From Pedobacter westerhofensis (GTDB taxonomy: Bacteria > Bacteroidota > Bacteroidia > Sphingobacteriales > Sphingobacteriaceae), in contig NZ_FXTN01000005.1 of the NCBI RefSeq assembly GCF_900182595.1, positions 310,001 through 374,000 on the forward strand: 64,000 nucleotides of DNA, written 5' to 3'. The notes beneath the pieces were generated by a model. That model had not been told where the DNA came from. It saw nothing but the letters and a program-made list of their open reading frames with translations, and searched no databases. Position 1 is the first letter of the stretch. Each line of letters begins with the position of its first letter. Of this stretch, positions 9,517-17,869 are shown in pieces. The translations under genes were made by a program, and so were the position numbers.

Positions 9517-10968
9517 TTAATCTTTCCAGCGCCATTCTCCCGCTATCCTTAACGGCAGTTCGAGTTTATTGGCAATCAGGAAAGCTTTGAGTTTATCTTC
9601 CGTTTGTCTTTCTACAGGAATTACGGGCGTATTTGCAAGGCCGTCGATCAGCATGGCACTGTAGCGCACTGTGTTTTTGAGTTGCTGCTCATCCACCAGG
9701 CCAAACGAGTCGCCATCAGAATGGTAAAACTGTCCCGAGTGATTTGGCAGCTCGCCCCCTGCGCCACCTCCTGTAGGGATTCCCTCCAGCATAAAGGGCT
9801 GATGATCGCTGTGCAGTCCTGCACCGGCACGGAACACATTTTTAAAACCTGTATCTATCTTTGTAATCTGGCTGCCCCAATCCGTAAACAGCGTTTTCAT
9901 TTCTTCGCGACTTGTTGCAAATCCTTTCGGATCATTGGTCATATCATAATTGAGCATAAATTTCAACTGGCCGAGCTCATGTTTTTCCTCTGCGTCTTTA
10001 ATGTATGCCCTGGAACCAAGCAAGCCCTGCTCTTCGCCCATAAACATCACAAATTCTATCGTACGCTTAGGTTTTAAATTAAGAACTTTAAATGTCCTGG
10101 CCATATCTATAACGGCAAAAGAGCCGATACCATTATCTATAGCTCCGGTGGCCAGGTCCCAGCTGTCCAGGTGACCGCCAACTACAATCTTTTCTTTGGG
10201 CAGGCTGCTGCCTTTGAGTGTGGCCACCACATTCCTGGCTTTGATCATGCCGGAGAAATTGGTCATGTTCAGGCTGGCGTACTGCGGCTTCAATTTAAGT
10301 TGTTCACGCAGCTGCATTCCATCTTCAAGGCCGATGCATACCGCAGGTACAGGAATCAGCTTACCTGTTACAGAAGCAGTTCCTGTAAGCAACACTCCGC
10401 CTTTTACACCATTGATGATGATTACACCTATTGCTCCGTACTTTGTAGCAATCGCTGTTTTTTCAGACCTGTGCAATGTGGGTGTCCCCGCCGGAGATCC
10501 GGGCAGCACGCTCAGGTAAATCAGCGCGATCTTACCTTTCACTTTGTCTTTATCTTTCTGGTAATCTTCTTCGAGGCCATTCCCCATATCTGCAATTGCG
10601 CCGGTAACCGAAGCCTTAACCGGAGAATGGGCAAGGGTGACAGATTTCAGGGTGCTCAGGGCTGAGGGCGCGTCCCCTATTTTGGTTTCATTGGTCAGCC
10701 TGCTCCAGCTTTCTACCTGAAAAGGCTGGTAGCGCACTTCATAGCCATAGGATTTGAGTAACTTATATGCATATTCTTCTGCTTTAGTTCCATTGGAAGA
10801 TCCTGTTAAACGGTGTCCGATAGTTTCTGTTGCTGATTTCAGGTTGCCATAGGCAGCGGAGTGCGACTGTACTTCAGCATTGATCTTTTGGAAATCTGCA
10901 GAAAGGTTATCCTGGGCATAGGCCGAGAAAGCCAGCCCCGTAATCAGGAGGGAGAGTGAAAGCTTCAT
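9517..10968 (-). CDS. Secreted M28-family zinc aminopeptidase with PA domain
   Basis: 483 residues with signal peptide MKLSLSLLITGLAFSAYAQ. Residues about 120-235 contain a PA-type insert (KGKIALIYLSV, GAIGVIIINGVKGG). The M28 catalytic region follows with zinc and catalytic residues in GGHLDSWDLATGAIDNGIG, FMGEEQGLLGS, MLNYDMTND and GLHSDHQPF. The architecture is like carboxypeptidase Q (PGCP) and bacterial M28 exopeptidases, which release amino acids from peptides in the periplasm. It lies upstream of lacI on the same strand, but no functional tie to glucan use is obvious. Substrate specificity is not predictable here. Confidence 0.9.
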   Translation of the reverse strand: MKLSLSLLITGLAFSAYAQDNLSADFQKINAEVQSHSAAYGNLKSATETIGHRLTGSSNGTKAEEYAYKLLKSYGYEVRYQPFQVESWSRLTNETKIGDAPSALSTLKSVTLAHSPVKASVTGAIADMGNGLEEDYQKDKDKVKGKIALIYLSVLPGSPAGTPTLHRSEKTAIATKYGAIGVIIINGVKGGVLLTGTASVTGKLIPVPAVCIGLEDGMQLREQLKLKPQYASLNMTNFSGMIKARNVVATLKGSSLPKEKIVVGGHLDSWDLATGAIDNGIGSFAVIDMARTFKVLNLKPKRTIEFVMFMGEEQGLLGSRAYIKDAEEKHELGQLKFMLNYDMTNDPKGFATSREEMKTLFTDWGSQITKIDTGFKNVFRAGAGLHSDHQPFMLEGIPTGGGAGGELPNHSGQFYHSDGDSFGLVDEQQLKNTVRYSAMLIDGLANTPVIPVERQTEDKLKAFLIANKLELPLRIAGEWRWKD

Positions 10969-11052
10969 GAATATTAATTTTTGCTGAAATTAAGCTTAAT
11001 AACAAAGCCAGCGAAATTAATTTACGATAAAAAACCAAGAGGAACAAAAAGG

Positions 11053-12024
11053 TTACTTCTTGCGTTCAGTTGTATAACGCACCAGCTGTTCAAGTCCGGT
11101 CCTTGCATCACTTTCTTCGAAAGTATATAAGATATCAAATGCCTCCTGCTGATACTGCGCCATTTTCTGTTCAGCGTAATGCACACCCTCATTCTCATTT
11201 ACAAAATCGATGATCTGCTGTATTTTGGCGGGTTCATCATTGTGGTTTTTCACCAGGTTGATGATCCTTTTCTTTTCTGTTTTGCTGGTACGGTTCAGCG
11301 CATAGATTAACGGGAGTGTTACTTTTTTCTCCTTGATATCTATTCCAAGCGGTTTACCCACGTCATCTGTACCAAAATCAAAAGTATCGTCCTTAATCTG
11401 GAAGGCTATGCCTACCTTTTCACCGAACAAGCGCATTTTTTCGATCGTTTCTTCATCGGCACCTGCCGATGCCGCACCACAGGCGCAGCACGATGCAATC
11501 AGGGAGGCTGTTTTCTGGCGAATCACATCGAAGTACAGCTCTTCGCCAATGTCCATTCTCCTTACCTTTTCGATCTGCAGCAATTCGCCCTCGCTCATTT
11601 GTTTCACTGCTTCAGAAACGATCTGCAGCAAACGGAACTCATTGTTGTTTACTGAGAGCAGCAAACCTTTGGCCAGCAGGTAATCGCCCACCAGTACGGC
11701 AATTTTATTCTTCCAGAGGGCATTAATGGAGAAGAAACCCCTGCGCTCATAAGCATTGTCAACCACGTCGTCGTGTACCAGCGTAGCGGTATGCAGCAAT
11801 TCTACCAGAGCGGCGCCACGGTGTGTAGATTCGATAATACCTCCGCAAAGCTTGGCGGCAAAAAAAACAAACATCGGTCTGATCTGTTTGCCTTTTCTTT
11901 TTACAATGTAGTGAGTGATACGGTCCAATAAGGGCGCATCACTATGCATCGAGGCTTTGAACTTTTCTTCAAAGACTGCTATATCTGCGGCTATGGGTTT
12001 CTTAATCTGATCTATTCCTGGCAT
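11053..12024 (-). CDS. Polyprenyl diphosphate synthase (octaprenyl/heptaprenyl type)
   Basis: 323 residues, the usual length for trans-type long-chain prenyl synthases. The first aspartate-rich motif is in LVHDDVVDNAYERRG (DDVVD at 85-89) and the second in QIKDDTFDFG. It also has GKQIRPMFVFFAA near the start and KEKKVTLPLIYAL, all family hallmarks. It condenses isopentenyl diphosphate onto an allylic primer to make the side chain of menaquinone; chain length cannot be read with confidence. The surrounding genes are not in the same pathway, so it is probably a single gene. Confidence 0.93.
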   Translation of the reverse strand: MPGIDQIKKPIAADIAVFEEKFKASMHSDAPLLDRITHYIVKRKGKQIRPMFVFFAAKLCGGIIESTHRGAALVELLHTATLVHDDVVDNAYERRGFFSINALWKNKIAVLVGDYLLAKGLLLSVNNNEFRLLQIVSEAVKQMSEGELLQIEKVRRMDIGEELYFDVIRQKTASLIASCCACGAASAGADEETIEKMRLFGEKVGIAFQIKDDTFDFGTDDVGKPLGIDIKEKKVTLPLIYALNRTSKTEKKRIINLVKNHNDEPAKIQQIIDFVNENEGVHYAEQKMAQYQQEAFDILYTFEESDARTGLEQLVRYTTERKK

Positions 12025-12090
12025 TCAGGTTTAAAATTTGTGCAAACTTAATTAAATTCAGCTAAACGAATGCTTTATTTAAAAATGATG

Positions 12091-13056
12091 TTATTTTTTG
12101 GAGCTGATATGTTCAAATATCTGTTCTGCATGCACCCTTGAATTCTCGATAAACCATTTGTGGGTATCCATCCCGCCACATACTACACCGGCCAGGTACA
12201 GTCCGGGCTGGTTGGTTTCCATAGTTTCAGGATTATAAAAAGGAAGATTGGAAACCTCAGCAGATGCTACCCCCAACTTTTGCAGCATCTCAAAATTCGG
12301 TTTATACCCGGTCATTGCAATCACAAAGTCGTTCTCCAGCCTAAGGTCCCCGTCAGGGGTTTTTACGGTAACCGTATGTTCTTCAATGCCTGTCAGTTCA
12401 GAACCAAACAAGGCCGTGATGGAACCTTCCTTAATCCTGTTCTCAATATCAGGGCGTACCCAGTATTTCAGATGAGGGCCAAGTTCCGTACCGCGGATCA
12501 CCAGCGTTACCTTTGCTCCCTTACGGTAAGTTTCCAGCGCGGCATCAATGGCAGAGTTATTTGCGCCAACCACTACCACATTCTGAAAAGCATACAAATG
12601 TGGGTCTTTATAATAATGGGCAACTTTGGGCAGCTCCTCGCCCGGAATGTGCATCAGCACGGGCACATCATAGAAGCCTGTAGAGATCACTACCTTTTTC
12701 ACTTTATAGCTGCGTTTTGAAGTAAGCACTTCGAAATCGTCAGATGCTGTTTTTTCAACCGTTTTTACCTCCTCAAAAAGATGCAGGTTAAGGTCAAACT
12801 TTTCTGCCACCCGGCGATAATATTCTACCGCTTCATTGCGGTTTGGCTTGGGGTTGATGCTTACAAAAGGTACGCCTCCTATTTCCAGTTTCTGTGAAGT
12901 GGAAAAGAAAGTCATAAACACCGGATAGTTATATAAACTGTTTACAAGCGCCCCTTTATCTACGATCACGTAACTCAGGCCGGCTTTTACCGCCTCTATG
13001 CCACAGGCCAGTCCTATCGGGCCTGCCCCTACAATCAATACATCATATTCTTCCAT
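12091..13056 (-). CDS. ypdA: YpdA-family FAD/NADPH oxidoreductase (bacillithiol disulfide reductase)
   Basis: 321 residues. The FAD-binding motif VGAGPIGLACGIEA (9-22) is at the N-terminus and a second Rossmann motif, VVGANNSAIDAALE, is in the middle. Unlike thioredoxin reductase it has no CxxC motif. The SLYNYPVFMTFFSTSQKLEIGG stretch is typical of YpdA. The family (Bdr) reduces oxidised bacillithiol (BSSB) with NADPH. It lies 8 bp downstream of a persulfide dioxygenase-rhodanese gene, so the pair is probably one operon for low-molecular-weight thiol persulfides. BshA and YtxJ homologues elsewhere in this window support bacillithiol use. Confidence 0.88.
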   Translation of the reverse strand: MEEYDVLIVGAGPIGLACGIEAVKAGLSYVIVDKGALVNSLYNYPVFMTFFSTSQKLEIGGVPFVSINPKPNRNEAVEYYRRVAEKFDLNLHLFEEVKTVEKTASDDFEVLTSKRSYKVKKVVISTGFYDVPVLMHIPGEELPKVAHYYKDPHLYAFQNVVVVGANNSAIDAALETYRKGAKVTLVIRGTELGPHLKYWVRPDIENRIKEGSITALFGSELTGIEEHTVTVKTPDGDLRLENDFVIAMTGYKPNFEMLQKLGVASAEVSNLPFYNPETMETNQPGLYLAGVVCGGMDTHKWFIENSRVHAEQIFEHISSKK

Positions 13057-13064
13057 AGGGTAAA

Positions 13065-14489
13065 TCAGCTCCTTATATCTTGTGTTGAGGCTATAGCATC
13101 TGTTCTTTTCAGATCTGTCGCTTTTATAGCAGCATAGCCACCGGCAATATCAATTACATTTTCTACGCCCCTGGCTTTGAGAATGGAGGCTGCGATCATA
13201 GACCTGTAACCTCCTGCACAATGCAGGTAATAGCTGCCTGATGGGTTAATCTCATTCGTCCAGTCGTTGATATAATCCAGCGGGCGGCTGGCTGCAGTCT
13301 CCAGATGACCGGTTTCGTACTCACCAGGTTTGCGCACGTCCATTACGGACAGGTCCGGATGCGCACTGAGCGCTGTTTCAAAATCTTTAACGGATACTGA
13401 AGCAATTGTATCCAGTTCCTTGCCGGCTTCCTTCCAGGCTGTAATACCACCTTCAAGGTAACCTATGGTATAATCATAACCTACCCTTGCCAAACGTGTG
13501 ATCGCCTCTTCGGCTTTGCCTTCTTCTACAATCAGCAGCAGCGGTTGTTTCAGATCGGTAATAAGGGCACCAACCCAGGGTGCAAACTGGCCGCCGAGAC
13601 CAATGTTAATAGAACGGGGAATAAATCCTGCGGCAAATTGCTGCGGGTCTCTGGTATCCAGCAGCAAGGCACCTGTATGGTTTGCGGTAACTTCGAAATC
13701 CTCCGGCGAAAAAGGAACCATCCCTTTTTTCTGTACATCCGCAAAGCTGGCATATCCAAACTTGTTCATGGCTGCATTCTTTGCAAAATATTGGGGCGGC
13801 GGCAATATACCTTCTGTTACCTCCGCGATGAAATCTTCCCTGCTGGCTGCCTTTAAAGCATAATTGACCTCTTTCTGGTTGCCCAGCGTATCGAAGGTTT
13901 CCTTGCTCATATTCTTACCGCATGACGAGCCTGCCCCATGAGCGGGATAAACCAGAATATCGTCTGGTAAAGTAAGGATTTTAGTATGGAGCGAGTCGTA
14001 CAGCACACCTGCCATCTCCTCCATCGTCTGCGTTCCTTTCTGTACCAGGTCTGGCCTGCCTACATCACCAATAAACAGGGTATCGCCGGTAAAGATACAG
14101 TAGGGCCTGCCCTCCTTATCGCTCAGCAGATAAGTTGTAGATTCCGGCGTATGCCCAGGCGTATGTAATACCTTAATGCTGACTTCACCCAGCTGAAAGA
14201 CCTCAGCGTCTGCAGCGATATGTGAATCAAAGTTGGTGACCGCCGTTGGCCCGTAGATAATCTTTGCGCCTGAATGACGGGCAAGATCTACGTGGCCGGA
14301 AACGAAATCGGCATGAAAATGCGTCTCAAAAATATATTTGATTACCGCACCTGCCTGTTCTGCCTTTTTTAAATAGGGCTGAACTTCACGCAGCGGATCT
14401 ATGATAGCAGCCTCACCGTTACTTTCTATGTAATAAGCCGCTTCGGCCAGGCAACCCGTATATATTTGCTCTATCTTCATGATATTCAA
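13065..14489 (-). CDS. Persulfide dioxygenase-like MBL-fold protein fused to two rhodanese domains (CstB/ETHE1-like)
   Basis: 474 residues (471 if the ATG at 14480 is used). An MBL-fold domain (1-240) has the metal motif THFHADF (His57, His59, Asp61), HTPGHTPES (His113) and FTGDTLFIGDVGRPD, the ETHE1 persulfide dioxygenase pattern. The first rhodanese domain (about 270-365) lacks a catalytic Cys; the loop reads VEEGKAEEAI. The second (about 380-470) has an active-site Cys in HCAGGYRS. The layout matches CstB-type proteins, which oxidise bacillithiol persulfide to sulfite and make thiosulfate. It is the first gene of a pair with ypdA. Family assignment is firm; the thiol substrate is an inference from that partner. 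Confidence 0.9.
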   Translation of the reverse strand: MNIMKIEQIYTGCLAEAAYYIESNGEAAIIDPLREVQPYLKKAEQAGAVIKYIFETHFHADFVSGHVDLARHSGAKIIYGPTAVTNFDSHIAADAEVFQLGEVSIKVLHTPGHTPESTTYLLSDKEGRPYCIFTGDTLFIGDVGRPDLVQKGTQTMEEMAGVLYDSLHTKILTLPDDILVYPAHGAGSSCGKNMSKETFDTLGNQKEVNYALKAASREDFIAEVTEGILPPPQYFAKNAAMNKFGYASFADVQKKGMVPFSPEDFEVTANHTGALLLDTRDPQQFAAGFIPRSINIGLGGQFAPWVGALITDLKQPLLLIVEEGKAEEAITRLARVGYDYTIGYLEGGITAWKEAGKELDTIASVSVKDFETALSAHPDLSVMDVRKPGEYETGHLETAASRPLDYINDWTNEINPSGSYYLHCAGGYRSMIAASILKARGVENVIDIAGGYAAIKATDLKRTDAIASTQDIRS

Positions 14490-14549
14490 AAATAAGTTTA
14501 ATATCCTTTGATTGATCTTCTAAAATTTCCTTCTTACACAAGTTTTACT

Positions 14550-15566
14550 TTATGCGGTTAACTCACCGCGCAGCGATTGTTCCATCAGAAAGGCAATCTG
14601 GCTCTGTGTAAGATCCTGGCCCATTAAATACATCAGTTTGGTTACTGTGGCCTCGAAGGTCATGTCGAACCCGCTGATAATCCCCATCTGCTGTAATTTT
14701 TTACTGGTCTCATATTTACCCAGCTCTACCGAGCCTCCCTGACATTGTGAGATATCAACAATCAGTTTGCCCTGATCAAGGGCTTCCTGCAGACTGTCAA
14801 TAAACCACTGAGCGGTAGTGGTATTTCCGGAACCGAAGGTCTCAAGAACAATGGCATCAAGGGACGAACGGGTGATGGCCTGCACTGCCTGTACGGTGAT
14901 TCCCGGATACATTTTCAGCACACCGATATTGGCATTGAAATTTGACTGCACCCGAAGTTCTTCCTGCGGCTGTGGAGTAATATAATTGGAATAGAAGGAC
15001 AGGTTTACGCCTGCTTCTGCCAGGATATGATAGTTGGGCGACTGGAAAGCTTCAAATTTTTCTGAGTTGTACTTGATGGCACGGTTGCCCCTGAAGAGCT
15101 GGTAATCAAAATAGATGCACACCTCGGGCACCATCGCCAGCCCTTTGTTTTTGGTGGCTACGATTTCAAGCGCCGTGATCAGGTTTTCCTTGGCATCCGT
15201 CCTGATCTCGCCAATCGGCAATTGTGAGCCCGTCAATACTACGGGTTTGCTCAGGTTTTTTAGCATAAAACTCAGGGCCGAGGCCGTATAAGCCATCGTA
15301 TCCGAGCCGTGGAGCACCACAAAGCCGTCATAATCATGGTAAGTACGCTCGATAATAGCCGCCAGTTCTGCCCAGATTACAGGATCCATGTTGGATGAAT
15401 CCAGTATCGGATCAAAAGACTGCACGTCGAGCTGATAATTGAGGCGCGCCAGTTCGGGCACATTCTGCTGGATCTGTTTAAAGTCGAACGGAATCAGCGA
15501 ACCATTCAGCGGATCATTTACCATACCAATGGTACCCCCTGTATAGATAATAAGGATTTTAGTCAT
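14550..15566 (-). CDS. ansA: Type I L-asparaginase
   Basis: 338 residues without signal peptide. The N-terminal YTGGTIGM carries the catalytic Thr12, and HGSDTMAYTASALSFML carries the second Thr-Asp pair. VLTGSQLPIGE and LETFGSGNTT are typical of the cytosolic asparaginase I family, which hydrolyses asparagine to aspartate and ammonia. It lies 5 bp downstream of the TatD gene and is probably co-transcribed with it. Confidence 0.92.
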   Translation of the reverse strand: MTKILIIYTGGTIGMVNDPLNGSLIPFDFKQIQQNVPELARLNYQLDVQSFDPILDSSNMDPVIWAELAAIIERTYHDYDGFVVLHGSDTMAYTASALSFMLKNLSKPVVLTGSQLPIGEIRTDAKENLITALEIVATKNKGLAMVPEVCIYFDYQLFRGNRAIKYNSEKFEAFQSPNYHILAEAGVNLSFYSNYITPQPQEELRVQSNFNANIGVLKMYPGITVQAVQAITRSSLDAIVLETFGSGNTTTAQWFIDSLQEALDQGKLIVDISQCQGGSVELGKYETSKKLQQMGIISGFDMTFEATVTKLMYLMGQDLTQSQIAFLMEQSLRGELTA

Positions 15567-15571
15567 TGAGA

Positions 15572-16339
15572 TCAGACGTTAAATATTTTGATGGAACTGG
15601 CCGTCGTCACCTCTGCCACTTCTTCTATAGAAATATTATAGATATCAGCCACTCGCTGTGCAATATGGATGAGATAGCTGCTTTCATTGGGCTTGCCCCT
15701 GTAAGGTACCGGTGCAAGGTAGGGAGAATCTGTTTCCAGCACAATATGTTCAAGCGGCACATTCATCAGTACGGCATCTAAACCGGCTTTTTTGTAAGTA
15801 ACCACCCCGCCGATACCCAGATAAAAGCCCAGTGCGATCGTTCTCTCGGCCTGTTCAATGTTACCGGTAAAGCAGTGCATAATGCCCCGCAGGTCTTCTC
15901 CTTTTTCACTCTCCAGCACCTCAAAAACTTCATCAAAAGCTTCACGGCAGTGGATCACAATCGGGAGCTGTTTTTCTTTTGCCCATCTGATCTGCTCCCT
16001 GAATGCTTGCTGCTGGATATCCAGTGTAGTTTTATCCCAGTAAAGATCAATGCCGATTTCTCCTATGGCATAGATTTTTCTTCCTTCAATACTATCGTAG
16101 ATCTCTTCCAGTACAGTTTCATAACCTTCCTTTACATCACAGGGATGCAGGCCCAGCATACGGAAACAGTTATCCGGATATTTTTTTACTACATCGTCTA
16201 TTTTGGCGATAGAAGAAATATCAACGTTAGGCAGGAACAAACGGTTGATCTGGTGATCAAAACAACGCTGAAAGAGCGCTGCCTGTTTTTCTTCATCCGT
16301 TTCGTAGTACAAATGCGTGTGGGTATCTGTTAAAAGCAT
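15572..16339 (-). CDS. tatD: TatD-family metal-dependent deoxyribonuclease
   Basis: 255 residues. It starts with TDTHTHLYY (the HxH metal pair), and has GEIGIDLYWDK, PIVIHCREAFDE, IMHCFTGN and LETDSPYLAPVPYRGKPNES, all TatD hallmarks. TatD proteins are 3'-5' exonucleases or D-aminoacyl-like hydrolases in the cytoplasm. It lies just upstream of ansA, an order seen in other Bacteroidota. Confidence 0.92.
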   Translation of the reverse strand: MLLTDTHTHLYYETDEEKQAALFQRCFDHQINRLFLPNVDISSIAKIDDVVKKYPDNCFRMLGLHPCDVKEGYETVLEEIYDSIEGRKIYAIGEIGIDLYWDKTTLDIQQQAFREQIRWAKEKQLPIVIHCREAFDEVFEVLESEKGEDLRGIMHCFTGNIEQAERTIALGFYLGIGGVVTYKKAGLDAVLMNVPLEHIVLETDSPYLAPVPYRGKPNESSYLIHIAQRVADIYNISIEEVAEVTTASSIKIFNV

Positions 16340-16357
16340 AAAACAAAGTTAATAAAA

Positions 16358-16385
16358 AAACCCTGTCCGGGTCCGGACAGGGTTT
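16358..16385 (-). terminator. Intrinsic terminator after the FKBP gene
   Basis: A perfect 13-bp stem (AAACCCTGTCCGG at 16358-16370 with its complement at 16373-16385) has a 2-nt spacer loop and, read on the minus strand, is followed by a T run (plus strand A run at 16354-16360). It lies between the FKBP stop (16407) and the tatD start (16339), so it separates the two transcripts. Confidence 0.9.
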
Positions 16386-16406
16386 CATGAATATGTTTAG
16401 TAAGGA

Positions 16407-17399
16407 CTATCTTGTTGCAGGAGCAGACATCGTTGGAGCTGCCGCTACTGGTGCACCTGTTGCTTTTTTAATGTCAGTAATTTCTACTTCAAAACATAAT
16501 GGAGAGAAAGGAGTGATACCACCTTGTGGCATACCACCTTCACCGTATCCAAGTGCGGAAGGAATGATCAAAGTGATTTTTCCACCTTTACCAATCAGTT
16601 TAAGACCTTCGTCAAATCCCGGGATAGCTCTTCCTAAAGTAAAAGGACGTGGGCCATACTGAGCCATTGGTGTGAATTTACCGTTTTCTTTTGCAACTTT
16701 CTCAACGCTTGTATCGAAAATATTTTCTTTACCGTCAGACTTTTTAGTCAGTAATTTACCAGTGTAGTTTACCATTAAAGTATCCGTAGGAGTTGCTCTC
16801 TGCGCATCACCCGGAGCGTCAATCACATATTGCAAGCCAGAAGCTGTAGTTTGCACTTTCAGTTTTTTGTCTTCAATAAAGTTTTTGATTTTTCCTGCTT
16901 CAGCAGCTTTATGTTTTGCAACAGTAGCTTTGAAATCAGCCTGGAAGAATTCAGTAGCTTTTTTCTGGAAAGTTGAATCAGCTTCGCCTGCAGCTTTGTG
17001 CATTACTTTTTCGATTTTCACGGTAAAAATCATGTATTTATCTTTTTGAGTAGCTGGTTTTGGCTGGTTAGAATATTTAGCCATTGAATCCAGGTCAATT
17101 TTGAAAGTAGCACTATCACCTTCAGCCAATAACATCAGGGCATCAGAGATATCTCCTGCCCATTGTTTCTTAGATACAGGGAATACAGCTGGCTGCTGGA
17201 TATCATAAGTACTGCTCGTTACTGAATCTTTTTCAGTTTTTTGAATTGCATTGATCTTGATAATATCACCTTCAACGATCTTATCTTTTCCTTCAGTTTT
17301 GTGAATCTGGTACATTAAACCACCCGGACCTTTTTTGAAGTTGTTACAAGCTGCTAAACCAAGTGTAGCTGCAAAAAGAATTACTAATGTTTTTTTCAT
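16407..17399 (-). CDS. Lipoprotein FKBP-type peptidyl-prolyl isomerase with two FKBP-like domains
   Basis: 330 residues. The signal peptide ends in GLAAC with lipidated Cys18. Residues about 25-135 look like a degenerate FKBP fold (GLMYQIHKTEG, MLLAEGDSATFKI), residues 135-195 are helical, and residues 195-310 form a full FKBP domain (TASGLQYVIDAPGD, LMVNYTGKLL, FTLGRAIPGFDEGLKLIGKG, PSALGYGEGG). The tail is Ala/Pro-rich. It should help fold envelope proteins. The ATG start lies at the edge of a seven-copy tandem repeat array; the stop codon of a short repeat-encoded ORF overlaps the FKBP start as ATGA. No promoter box is seen in the repeats, so it may be read from the DHH gene upstream. Confidence 0.92.
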   Translation of the reverse strand: MKKTLVILFAATLGLAACNNFKKGPGGLMYQIHKTEGKDKIVEGDIIKINAIQKTEKDSVTSSTYDIQQPAVFPVSKKQWAGDISDALMLLAEGDSATFKIDLDSMAKYSNQPKPATQKDKYMIFTVKIEKVMHKAAGEADSTFQKKATEFFQADFKATVAKHKAAEAGKIKNFIEDKKLKVQTTASGLQYVIDAPGDAQRATPTDTLMVNYTGKLLTKKSDGKENIFDTSVEKVAKENGKFTPMAQYGPRPFTLGRAIPGFDEGLKLIGKGGKITLIIPSALGYGEGGMPQGGITPFSPLCFEVEITDIKKATGAPVAAAPTMSAPATR

Positions 17400-17853
17400 T
17401 TTTTTGTTGATTGCTTTTTCATTTGTAATGAAGCTTGCTTCGGCTAGTGCCTTGCAGGTTTCATTGTTTGATTTAATTGTTTTTTCATTTGTAATGAAGC
17501 TTGCGCGGCTATTGCCTTGCAGGTTTCATTTTTTTGTTGATTGCTTTTTCATTGTAATGAAGCTTGCTTCGGCTAGTGCCTTGCAGGTTTCATTGTTTGA
17601 TTTAATTGTTTTTTCATTTGTAATGAACCTTGCGCGGCTATTGCCTTGCAGGTTTCATTTTTTTGTTGATTGCTTTTTCATTTGTAATGAAGCTTGCTTC
17701 GGCTAGTGCCTTGCAGGTTTCATTGTTTGATTTAATTGTTTTTTCATTTGTAATGAAGCTTGCGCGGCTATTGCCTTGCAGGTTTCATTGTCTTATTTGA
17801 TTGTTTTTCATTTGTAATGAAGCTTACTGGGGCTAATGCCTTGCAGGTTTCAT
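17400..17853 (-). repeat. Array of seven ~65-bp tandem repeats upstream of the FKBP gene
   Basis: Cores lie at 17420-17464, 17486-17529, 17550-17593, 17615-17658, 17679-17723, 17745-17788 and 17809-17853 (spacing 64-66 bp). Two variants alternate (TTCGGCTAGTGCC and GCGGCTATTGCC), so the original unit is probably a 130-bp dimer. Read on the minus strand each copy can fold: AATGAAACCTGC pairs with GCAAGCTTCATT (10 of 12) around an inner GGC-loop-GCC stem. Each copy also has an ATG; one variant encodes MKKQSTKK-stop whose TGA overlaps the next ATG, the other encodes a 14-residue peptide ending MKPARH. The array fills most of the gap between the DHH gene and the FKBP start. Confidence 0.95.
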
Positions 17854-17869
17854 TGTTTGGTTGTATATT

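Noticed and set aside
17335..17706. 123-residue plus-strand ORF across the repeat array
   Set aside because: It is made of the repeats and lies opposite the start of the FKBP gene; the repeating Phe-rich sequence has no domain.
17400..17853. Possible CRISPR array
   Set aside because: The spacing segments are also repeated in two alternating forms, so there are no unique spacers, and there are no cas genes.
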